A program made the position numbers and the translations under genes. From contig JALSQP010000125.1 of assembly GCA_026985375.1 (NCBI GenBank), forward strand, positions 1 through 8,048: 8,048 nucleotides of DNA, in the 5' to 3' direction. Below the pieces are notes generated by a model. That model had not been told where the DNA came from. It made no database searches and was given only the letters and a program-made list of their open reading frames with translations. Below are positions 1 to 5,579 of the stretch, in pieces; the first letter of the stretch is position 1; each line of letters starts with the position of its first letter. This DNA comes from Desulfurococcales archaeon (GTDB lineage Archaea > Thermoproteota > Thermoprotei_A > Sulfolobales > Desulfurococcaceae).

Positions 1-35
1 GCGTAGCATCAGTAGAGCCGCATGCGGGCGGCTAT

Positions 36-224
36 ATGATAGACTGTATAATAATACATGGTGGGAAAGCCTATAGGATCCACGCAAAGGCTTCTCACCA
101 GCTAAACGAATACATGGACAACCCATCAATTCTCTTGGACGAGATAAAGGGAGCTAAACCCGTAACAATAAGCAAAGAAGATGCAGAATCACTTATAAGA
201 TCCAAGATGGAGTCTCTCGCCTAA
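36..224 (+). CDS. Small hypothetical protein, start uncertain, possibly partial at left edge
   Basis: I do not recognise this 62-residue protein. From ATG 36 it starts with a short hydrophobic strand (MIDCIIIHGG), has one Cys and three His in the first 21 residues, and ends in a charged, probably helical segment (SKEDAESLIRSKM). No membrane helix or known motif is visible. The reading frame stays open upstream to base 3 with no stop, reading VASVEPHAGGY before the Met, so it could instead be the 3' end of a longer gene that begins outside the window. The bases just before ATG 36 (GGCGG) are a weak ribosome-binding site, and nothing better is in view. It ends 12 bp from the convergent DUF131 gene. 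Codon use (ATA, AGG, AGA, CTT) fits its neighbours, which supports real coding. Confidence is moderate that it is coding and low on the start. Confidence 0.55.
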   Translation: MIDCIIIHGGKAYRIHAKASHQLNEYMDNPSILLDEIKGAKPVTISKEDAESLIRSKMESLA

Positions 225-236
225 ATACCTTATTAA

Positions 237-482
237 TTATCTACTCATAAGCAAGGGGACAAGATAGAGCACCAATATAATGACCAATGCTAAAACCAGT
301 AATACAAGAGCGGTGTTTTTATTCTTAGCAAAAACAATCGGTATAGGCCCAACAATTATTACACCACCATAATCAGTGTTGGTTCTCCCCCCACCACTCC
401 TAAGAGTTAGGAAGCCGAAAACAATCAGGGCTAAACCTATAATCACAAGGGTTAAGCCGAGATAATAGGAGTCACCAACCAT
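237..482 (-). CDS. DUF131 / TIGR00304 family small membrane protein
   Basis: An 81-residue integral membrane protein of unknown function, of the archaeal DUF131 (TIGR00304) family. It has two hydrophobic helices, roughly residues 7-27 and 57-78. The short loop between them carries the family hallmark GGVIIVGPIPIVFA (about residues 39-52), after a Gly/Arg stretch (RSGGGRT). The length matches the family, usually 75-90 residues. ATG 482 is supported by a GGTGA Shine-Dalgarno sequence 6 nt upstream (489-493 on the forward strand). Function is unknown for the whole family. Placement in the cytoplasmic membrane is clear from the sequence, but topology is not. It is divergent from the xer gene and convergent with the small left-edge ORF. 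A GC-rich hairpin region lies just upstream and may form part of its leader. Confidence 0.88.
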   Translation of the reverse strand: MVGDSYYLGLTLVIIGLALIVFGFLTLRSGGGRTNTDYGGVIIVGPIPIVFAKNKNTALVLLVLALVIILVLYLVPLLMSR

Positions 483-488
483 ACCAGC

Positions 489-493
489 TCACC
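489..493 (-). promoter_or_regulatory. Shine-Dalgarno site of the DUF131 gene
   Basis: On the minus strand GGTGA lies 6 nt before ATG 482 and matches the crenarchaeal 16S 3' end. A TATATGG directly upstream is too close (about 12 nt) to be the TATA box for this start. The transcript therefore probably begins further up, possibly from a CTTATTT element at about 570-577, which would give a leader of roughly 65 nt. Confidence 0.6.
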
Positions 494-497
494 ATAT

Positions 498-556
498 AGG
501 CGGTGGTCAGGCCCGCGCGAGCTCCACATCGCCTGGCGGCTTAGGCCTTGCTAAGC
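498..556. other. GC-rich double-hairpin island, possible structured RNA or leader
   Basis: This noncoding stretch lies between the divergent DUF131 and xer genes. Bases 498-540 are 33/43 G+C (77%), far above the AT-rich surroundings. It can fold into two adjacent hairpins. The first pairs 498-506 (AGGCGGTGG) with 524-534 (CCACATCGCCT), nine pairs with a 2-nt bulge around a 17-nt loop. The second pairs 539-544 (GCTTAG) with 551-556 (CTAAGC), six pairs and a 6-nt loop. In hyperthermophiles with AT-rich genomes, such islands often mark noncoding RNAs. Read on the minus strand, it could also be the structured leader of the DUF131 mRNA. Degenerate C/D-like boxes occur on the minus strand (GGGATGA at 567-561, GCGATGT at 532-526, CTGA at 510-507), but they match poorly. 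I cannot assign a class or strand. Confidence 0.35.
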
Positions 557-591
557 ATCTTCATCCCAGAAATAAGTATTGTAGCACACCC

Positions 592-628
592 GTTAAAACC
601 ATATCATGTACCATCAAGATTAGGGGAT
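592..628 (+). promoter_or_regulatory. Putative promoter and ribosome-binding site of xerA
   Basis: GTTAAAA (592-598) is a plausible TATA box, centred about 26 nt before A622, the likely transcription start. The resulting leader is about 15 nt and begins AGGGGAT (622-628), a weak purine-rich ribosome-binding site 8 nt ahead of ATG 637. The assignment rests on spacing and composition only. Confidence 0.35.
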
Positions 629-636
629 AAACCAAT

Positions 637-1629
637 ATGCCGACACGCATTGATCTCGGCGAAGCACCGGAGGGGTTGCTTGAGCTGGAAAACAACGAGA
701 TACTGGAGGAGTTCCTGTTAGCACTTGAGGCGGCCGGTGCTAGCCCTGAGACAATAAAGGCTTATAGAGCAGCAATAACTGATTTTCTAGAATATCTTGG
801 AGATAAGCCATTGAAACAGGTAACCATAAGAGATGTGATCAGGTGGAGGAACCAGAAGCTCAGAAAAGGCTTCAAGAAACCTAGACAAAAAGAAAAAAAA
901 GGCTGGCAGGTAACCCTCCACTACTATACATTGTTCCTTAAGAGGTTCCTTGAATGGCTAGGATTAAAAATAAGGATACCGAGTGTCAGGAAGCCACCCA
1001 GAAAAATAGAGGCGCTGAGTGATGAGGAGATAGAGAGAATGTATAATGCTGTACGTGACCCTCTGGACAGACTAGTACTAGATCTGCTTCTGGACACAGG
1101 GCTGAGAAGCAAGGAGCTACTAGGGCTAAAGGTTAAAGACATAGATCTAAACAACCTGGTAATAACGGTTAAAGAAACCAAGTACGGCCGCGAAAGAAAA
1201 GTAGTCATAACCCCCAAGACGGCTGAGGTCATCCGTTCTTGGATAAAGCTCAACGGGCTGCGGCCGGAAGACAAACTAGTAGGTCTAACGTATGTAGGCT
1301 TATATAAGAGGATAAGAAAGCTCGGTGAAAGAGCAGGTATACCTAGGGAAAAGGCACGCCCACATGTACTAAGACATACATTTGCCACACGAGCACTAAG
1401 AAAAGGACTTAGCCTACCATCGCTGCAGAGGCTTCTCGGTCACACAGACATAAAGACAACACAGGTATACATGCATTTAACAATAGAAGACATACGCAAA
1501 GAATATCTGAGCATTCTAGCAAGCAACAAGTGTCCTATATGTGGGAGAGAAGTACCAGTCGGGGCGAAATTCTGCCCCTACTGCGGTACAAAGATAAATG
1601 GTGATAACGAAGCATCAGCCACCACTTAG
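637..1629 (+). CDS. xerA: XerA-type tyrosine recombinase with C-terminal zinc ribbon
   Basis: A 330-residue site-specific recombinase of the tyrosine (phage integrase) family, archaeal Xer type. The N-terminal SAM-like DNA-binding domain spans about residues 20-110 (PETIKAYRAAITDFLEYL). The catalytic domain spans about 125-290 with the full active-site set: Arg157 (TGLRSKELL), Lys182 (TKYGRERKV), His243 and Arg246 (HVLRH), His269 (LLGHT) and the nucleophile Tyr278 (TTQVYMHL). Known archaeal XerA acts on a chromosomal dif site to resolve chromosome dimers; that role is inferred here. Unusually, residues 299-316 add a zinc-ribbon motif, CPIC and CPYC separated by a 10-residue loop, followed by a short Ser/Thr tail. 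XerA from Pyrococcus is about 286 residues, so this protein is longer by about the ribbon. No phage genes or att repeats are nearby, so a resident recombinase is likelier than an element integrase. Confidence 0.9.
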   Translation: MPTRIDLGEAPEGLLELENNEILEEFLLALEAAGASPETIKAYRAAITDFLEYLGDKPLKQVTIRDVIRWRNQKLRKGFKKPRQKEKKGWQVTLHYYTLFLKRFLEWLGLKIRIPSVRKPPRKIEALSDEEIERMYNAVRDPLDRLVLDLLLDTGLRSKELLGLKVKDIDLNNLVITVKETKYGRERKVVITPKTAEVIRSWIKLNGLRPEDKLVGLTYVGLYKRIRKLGERAGIPREKARPHVLRHTFATRALRKGLSLPSLQRLLGHTDIKTTQVYMHLTIEDIRKEYLSILASNKCPICGREVPVGAKFCPYCGTKINGDNEASATT

Positions 1630-2079
1630 CTCGTCCATGACTCTACCAAGCAGAACCTTCAATACCTCCTTTCCTCTACGATAATGCTTCAAATAATGGG
1701 CCACTAGCTCTTCACCATCAGATACTGGGTAATAATCATCATAACTACTAAGGAGATCCTCCAGTCTATCATCGAAAACAATGAATATGGCATCCTCCAC
1801 TGGTATACGCCATTTCTCGCCTGAATGCCTTACAATTAAAAGCTCCTGCAGATACTGGTCTTCATTATCTATATCTTTCATTTCAACCCTATAGTACGGA
1901 GACAAGTAGTGTACAAGAGCCAATGCAGCCATTTTCCCATTCTTTATTATCGCGAATCTAGAGACTTCGCTATGATCAAGCAGTACAGCATGTGTTCCCT
2001 CCTCAAACGTGTATCCGTGTCTCTCGAGGTAGCCTAACAATCGATCTAGATCCTTTATCTCTTTACTAATGATCTTCAT
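1615..2079 (-). CDS. Hypothetical archaeal protein, acidic, unrecognised
   Basis: I do not recognise this soluble protein of about 154 residues. The N-terminus is helical and amphipathic (KEIKDLDRLLGYLERHGY). A beta-rich middle follows (AVLLDHSEVSRFAIIKNGKM, then ALALVHYL and YRVEMKDI), then an acidic segment (FDDRLEDLLSSYDDYY) and a basic C-terminal helix (LKHYRRGKEVLKVLLGRV). There is no signal peptide, membrane helix or Cys cluster. The frame can be extended to TTG 2091 or GTG 2085, but ATG 2079 fits a start at about 2094 driven by the CTTTTATAGG box. It overlaps the xer 3' end by 15 bp, tail to tail, and is divergent from the M28 peptidase gene. Codon use resembles that of its neighbours. 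It could be a lineage-specific protein; I infer no function. Confidence 0.75.
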   Translation of the reverse strand: MKIISKEIKDLDRLLGYLERHGYTFEEGTHAVLLDHSEVSRFAIIKNGKMAALALVHYLSPYYRVEMKDIDNEDQYLQELLIVRHSGEKWRIPVEDAIFIVFDDRLEDLLSSYDDYYPVSDGEELVAHYLKHYRRGKEVLKVLLGRVMDELSGG

Positions 2080-2093
2080 GCTCACAACCAATA

Positions 2094-2125
2094 CATATAA
2101 ACATTATGAGAACTCCTATAAAAGA
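2094..2125. promoter_or_regulatory. Interleaved divergent promoters
   Basis: Two TATA-like elements lie 22 bp apart and point in opposite directions. CATATAAAC (2094-2102) reads rightwards and predicts a start at about 2124, 15 nt before ATG 2139 of the peptidase. CTTTTATAGG on the minus strand (forward 2116-2125) predicts a start at about 2094, 15 nt before ATG 2079 of the hypothetical protein. Each predicted start falls at or next to the other gene's TATA box, so the two polymerases would compete. The assignment is inferred from spacing. Confidence 0.45.
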
Positions 2126-2138
2126 ATCGGTCGGAAAA

Positions 2139-3698
2139 ATGGACGCTATAATCATCGGTGACGAGAAAATATATAGAGAAACGATCCCCGGAACAGAAAT
2201 GGAAGAATACCTCACCAATAAGATTAGAAGAGTCCTTGAGAAATACACACATGAAGTCATAACTATCAAAACACCTGTCCTCTCATGGATCGAGAAAGAA
2301 TGTTACCTAGAAATAAGTGGCGTAGCTATTAAGTGTCATGCAATGCCATACGTAGGAAAAACAAGTATTAAAGCACCTATTACTTTCGCAAGATTCCTCC
2401 GAAAAGCTATAGTGACGGAGAACAAGATCATGGGCAGGATAGTCTTCGTCCCTACACCTAAAGATCTCGACAGCATGAAATACATTGTCCTCAAACTCAC
2501 ACTACTCGGTGCATTCGCAGTAGGTTTCTACGATATGCTTGGCGGAAGATACCGTAGAAAAGTAATTACTGGCGGCTATTACTATAACCCCACTTACGGC
2601 TCGCCCCCACCTATACCGGTAATATCGATGAGGCGCGAGGACATCGAAAAAATAAAGAACTATGGAGGAAAAGCCGAGTTAAACATAGATACTATAACAA
2701 GATACACGATTGGTAAAACCATAATAGGAGTCAAACAAGGAGCCAACGAGAAAACCATTCATATAACAGCACACCACGACCACTGGTTTACAGGATACCG
2801 GGACGACCTAGCAGGCGTTGAGGTAGTACTGAGACTAGCCAGAAAACTACGTCGGGAAAAAACAATGCACAACATACAATACATATTATATACAGCGGAG
2901 GAGTCCGGAGCGCCCAACTATGCGGACTGGTACTGGGGATGGGGAAGCAAATACTTGTTAAACATAATGAAAAACACCGGAGAGCTCGAAAACATAGTGG
3001 CGAACATAAATATCGACTGCATAGATAAAGGCATTCCTTGCTTCTCCGGAAACCCGGTGCTACAAACATATGCGGAGCTCGCTGACGTCAAGACGTGTGG
3101 TTATGATGACCCGGACTTCGATAGTTTTCAATACACGCTAAATGGAATACCAGCTGCAACGCTCGAAGAACTCGACACCATGCTGGAAATATATCATACA
3201 GACCACGATACAAGAACAAATGCCAAACCACATGCCATAGATAGATATGTTGAAGCAGTATACAAGATAATTCGTATGCTCGACACAAAGCCTCCGAGCT
3301 ATGACCCGCTTAGAAAATATATTCTAAGGAAAATCGAGGCATTAAATCTAGGTGTAGAAACCAAGAGATTACTTGGAGTCATAGACGTTTTAGACAATAA
3401 AATAGGGGAAGGAAAGGCCATAAAAACAGTAACATCGGCTCTGACAAACATTCTCTATGAACCAGAGATAAGTGGTTTATTTCATGCTGACATAATTCCC
3501 GAAACAAGGCTATTAGAATACGTTTCCACAGAACTCCTCTATCCAGCCAGGATAAGACTCTACGCGTTGGACGGGGTTGTTGCGGATAACATTATCGGTG
3601 ACAAAGAAAGCTTCAAACGTTTTATCCTCGAGCTAGTGGAAGAAAGAATAAATCTTTATCTAGAAAAACTTGAATCCAAACTATGTATTAGCGTGTGA
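2139..3698 (+). CDS. M28 family zinc aminopeptidase
   Basis: A probable dinuclear-zinc exopeptidase of family M28, about 519 residues from ATG 2139. An in-frame ATG at 2106 would add 11 residues but lies ahead of the predicted transcription start. In the longer numbering the metal and catalytic residues are His223 and Asp225 (AHHDHW), the bridging Asp of DDLAG (233-237), catalytic Glu265 with ligand Glu266 (TAEESG), Asp304 (NIDC) and His364 (YHTDHDT). A FxxFQYTLNGIPA-type segment at 338-350 also fits the family. Residues 60-200, lacking catalytic motifs, resemble the position of a PA-like inserted domain. The last 130 residues are helical and may mediate oligomerisation. No signal peptide is present, so it should be cytoplasmic and act on peptides from proteasome or other protease turnover. 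proS follows 31 nt downstream, probably in the same operon. Substrate preference cannot be read from the sequence. Confidence 0.87.
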   Translation: MDAIIIGDEKIYRETIPGTEMEEYLTNKIRRVLEKYTHEVITIKTPVLSWIEKECYLEISGVAIKCHAMPYVGKTSIKAPITFARFLRKAIVTENKIMGRIVFVPTPKDLDSMKYIVLKLTLLGAFAVGFYDMLGGRYRRKVITGGYYYNPTYGSPPPIPVISMRREDIEKIKNYGGKAELNIDTITRYTIGKTIIGVKQGANEKTIHITAHHDHWFTGYRDDLAGVEVVLRLARKLRREKTMHNIQYILYTAEESGAPNYADWYWGWGSKYLLNIMKNTGELENIVANINIDCIDKGIPCFSGNPVLQTYAELADVKTCGYDDPDFDSFQYTLNGIPAATLEELDTMLEIYHTDHDTRTNAKPHAIDRYVEAVYKIIRMLDTKPPSYDPLRKYILRKIEALNLGVETKRLLGVIDVLDNKIGEGKAIKTVTSALTNILYEPEISGLFHADIIPETRLLEYVSTELLYPARIRLYALDGVVADNIIGDKESFKRFILELVEERINLYLEKLESKLCISV

Positions 3699-3718
3699 AA
3701 AATGACCATGCACCGCTC

Positions 3719-3724
3719 AGGTGA
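3719..3724 (+). promoter_or_regulatory. Shine-Dalgarno site that fixes the proS start
   Basis: AGGTGA lies 5 nt ahead of GTG 3730 and matches the 16S 3' end well. It overlaps the alternative in-frame GTG at 3721, which therefore cannot use it. This argues that proS starts at 3730 and that the three codons from 3721 are not translated. Confidence 0.65.
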
Positions 3725-3729
3725 ACATT

Positions 3730-5169
3730 GTGTCCACTGAAAAATTCCGCCTCGACAAATATGCTGATTTTCCTAAATGGTACCACACAATACTCAAAGA
3801 AGCAAAGATAGTGGACATAAGGTATCCTGTCAAAGGAATGAATGTATGGATGCCTTATGGCCTTAAAGCCCTGAGACTGATACAGCGTAAAATGATAGAA
3901 CTACTCGAATCAACAGGACACGAGGAAGCATATTTCCCGACAATGATTCCTGAATCAGTATTCGCTAAAGAACGAGAATTCCTCGAAGGATTCGGCGGGG
4001 AAACGTTTGTCGTCGAAGGCACAATGACGAGGAAGTTCGGAGAAAAACTATACGTTAGGCCCACGAGCGAAACAGTGATGTACTATATGTGGAACCTCTG
4101 GATAAAAGGCCGGAAAGACCTACCGCTCAAAATGTATCAGGTAGTCAACGTGTTCAGATACGAGACCAAAATGACACACCCTATACTAAGGGTTAGAGAA
4201 ATAATGGGTTTCATTGAGGCTCATACCGCACATGCCACGGCCGAAGAGGCAGAACAACAATTCAGAGAGGCCGTGAAGATATATAAGGAGTTCTTCAACG
4301 ATCTCCTTATACCATACTTCATAGTCAAGACCCCTGAATGGGACACATTCGCCGGCGCTGAATACAATTATGACTTCATAACAGTTCTCCCAGACGGGAA
4401 AGGATTGGAGCTTGGAAGCGTTATCAATTTAGGTCAGAGATTCGCAAAGGCATTCGACATAAAATTCATGGATTCTGACGGCACATTCAAGTACGTATAT
4501 CAGACATGTTACGGTATAAGCGAGAGAAGCCTAGGAGCAGTGATAAGCATACATGGGGACGAAAGAGGTCTGTTCTTCCCTCCGAAATATGCACCTATAC
4601 AGGTAGTCATAATCCCTATCATGAAGAAAGAAGAGAAGGAAATACTAGCCTACGCTGGAAAAGTAGCCGAGTATCTCACACAAAATGGTATAAGAGTAAA
4701 GATGGATGATGATGAAGAACACACGCCGGGATGGAAATACTATTTCTGGGAAATGAAGGGTGTACCAACAAGGCTAGAAATAGGCAGACGAGAAGTAGCA
4801 GGTAAGACTGTCACAATCGCCCGTAGAGATAAACGGCAGAAAATCCAGGTCAAACTAGACGAGCTACTAGATAAGCTCAGAGAAGCATGGACTAGCATAG
4901 AGGAGGAAATGTACAGAAGAGCATTGCAACATCTCGAAAAAATGGTGCACTTCCTAACAGATGATAATCTAGATGAGATCGCTGAGAAGAAGGGGCTCAT
5001 CATAGCACCATGGGATGGTACAAAAGAAACAGCCGAGGAGCTCGAGGAAATAACCGGTAAGGGGCTCCTCGGAGAAATAATAGAGTCACCGTTCAAACTG
5101 CCTGAACTGAAGAAGAACAAGATATGCCCTGAGCCCAAAATGTATGCACTACTAGGAAACACATACTAG
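3730..5169 (+). CDS. proS: Prolyl-tRNA synthetase, archaeal/eukaryotic type
   Basis: Class II synthetase that attaches proline to tRNA-Pro in the cytoplasm, about 479 residues from GTG 3730, the usual length for the archaeal type without an editing insertion. Numbering from the upstream GTG 3721, class II motif 1 lies around YFPTMIPESVF (71-81). The ATP/proline region LYVRPTSETVM (110-120) and motif 2 VFRYETK to ILRVRE (144-160) follow, then IEAHTAHAT (165-173). Motif 3 is around SIHGDERGLFFPPKYAP (276-292). The anticodon-binding domain begins at IQVVIIPI (about 293) and runs to about 400. The C-terminal domain ends in Tyr, as usual for this type. Its zinc site looks lost: the usual four Cys are reduced to one (CPEPKMY), with WDGTKETAEEL where relatives have Cys-containing WCG-type sequence. 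Probably the second gene after the M28 peptidase, followed by a T-rich terminator. Confidence 0.96.
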   Translation: MSTEKFRLDKYADFPKWYHTILKEAKIVDIRYPVKGMNVWMPYGLKALRLIQRKMIELLESTGHEEAYFPTMIPESVFAKEREFLEGFGGETFVVEGTMTRKFGEKLYVRPTSETVMYYMWNLWIKGRKDLPLKMYQVVNVFRYETKMTHPILRVREIMGFIEAHTAHATAEEAEQQFREAVKIYKEFFNDLLIPYFIVKTPEWDTFAGAEYNYDFITVLPDGKGLELGSVINLGQRFAKAFDIKFMDSDGTFKYVYQTCYGISERSLGAVISIHGDERGLFFPPKYAPIQVVIIPIMKKEEKEILAYAGKVAEYLTQNGIRVKMDDDEEHTPGWKYYFWEMKGVPTRLEIGRREVAGKTVTIARRDKRQKIQVKLDELLDKLREAWTSIEEEMYRRALQHLEKMVHFLTDDNLDEIAEKKGLIIAPWDGTKETAEELEEITGKGLLGEIIESPFKLPELKKNKICPEPKMYALLGNTY

Positions 5170-5198
5170 CAAAAACAGCTTCTTTGCATTTAACCATA

Positions 5199-5223
5199 TT
5201 TTATAATTTTACATCAATTTATT
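5199..5223 (+). terminator. T-rich terminator after proS
   Basis: Thirty bases past the proS stop, several T-runs (5199-5202, 5207-5210, 5218-5220) occur in an AT-only context without a stable hairpin. This is the usual form of archaeal intrinsic termination. It separates proS from the next gene, which has its own promoter-like element. Confidence 0.45.
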
Positions 5224-5234
5224 TCTAAGGATAA

Positions 5235-5277
5235 GATTTAAGAACAGGCAAAACACATTTCGTTTAAACCGAGTGAT
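5235..5277 (+). promoter_or_regulatory. Promoter and ribosome-binding site of the small downstream gene
   Basis: GATTTAAG (5235-5242) is a plausible TATA box predicting a start at about 5264 and an 18-nt leader. GTGAT (5273-5277) pairs with the 16S 3' end and stands 4 nt before ATG 5282. This makes the in-frame GTG at 5273 part of the ribosome-binding site rather than the start codon. Confidence 0.45.
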
Positions 5278-5281
5278 AGCC

Positions 5282-5524
5282 ATGAGTGATTACATAAACC
5301 AGTTAAAAACTCAATTAATGGCGAAGTTGCCAGATTACAAGATAATGGTAAAAAGTCCCAATGTTTTTGCCCTAGTAAAGGACAATAAGATCTACGCCAT
5401 AATTAAAGACCAGGGAGACTACGTAATAGTAACCATTGCTGGCAAAGACTATAAGTACGACAAATGGTACACAAAACCTGGGCATCTAACAACAGTTCTC
5501 GTCAACTATCTAAAGGGTAAGTAA
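5282..5524 (+). CDS. Small hypothetical protein, 80 residues
   Basis: I do not recognise this short soluble protein. It begins with an amphipathic helix (SDYINQLKTQLMAKLPDY). Alternating hydrophobic strands follow (YKIMVKS, VFALVKD, IYAIIKD, YVIVTIAG, YKYDKWY), and a terminal helix (TTVLVNYLKG) ends it, so a compact alpha-beta fold is likely. It has no Cys and no His except one, is rich in Lys and Tyr, and should be basic. An in-frame GTG at 5273 would add three residues, but that codon lies inside the ribosome-binding site. It appears to be its own transcription unit: a promoter-like element lies upstream and a T-rich stretch (5558-5568) downstream, before the convergent dph6. Strong, regular codon use and a good ribosome-binding site support it as a real gene. 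Confidence 0.75.
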   Translation: MSDYINQLKTQLMAKLPDYKIMVKSPNVFALVKDNKIYAIIKDQGDYVIVTIAGKDYKYDKWYTKPGHLTTVLVNYLKGK

Positions 5525-5557
5525 GTATAGATGGAAAGTAAAGAAGACAGTGCATAA

Positions 5558-5568
5558 TTTTGTTTTTT
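5558..5568 (+). terminator. T-rich terminator between convergent genes
   Basis: An 11-nt run of ten T and one G lies 33 nt past the stop of the 80-residue gene, without a hairpin, typical of archaeal U-rich termination. It serves the rightward transcript. The leftward dph6 transcript has only weaker pyrimidine-rich sequence after its stop. Confidence 0.5.
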
Positions 5569-5579
5569 ATATGGGCTAG

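Noticed and set aside
507..567. C/D box guide RNA on the minus strand of the GC-rich island
   Set aside because: The C and C' boxes each deviate from RTGATGA, the D' box is CTAA, the guide spacers (15-16 nt) are longer than usual and there is no terminal stem. It is too weak to call as a C/D sRNA.
483..636. A dif or att site beside xerA
   Set aside because: I looked for two roughly 11-bp inverted arms around a short centre in this gap and found none. The hairpins there are GC-rich and do not resemble archaeal dif sequences as I know them.
924..1388. Long minus-strand open frame opposite the recombinase gene
   Set aside because: Its translation is Ser/Leu-rich and low in complexity, as expected for the antisense of this codon use. 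The plus strand encodes an unmistakable recombinase active site over the same bases.
637..1629. Recombinase as part of an integrated element or insertion sequence
   Set aside because: No terminal inverted repeats, no tRNA gene or direct repeats, no phage or plasmid genes, and neighbours that are ordinary chromosomal genes with similar codon use.
3702..3740. Twelve-codon ORF overlapping the proS start, as a possible leader peptide
   Set aside because: It contains no proline codon, has no ribosome-binding site of its own and no attenuator-like hairpin nearby. A chance frame is more likely.
4740..5162. Minus-strand open frame opposite the proS 3' end
   Set aside because: It is very Ser-rich, with no ribosome-binding site and no motif, and it lies fully inside the clear proS frame.
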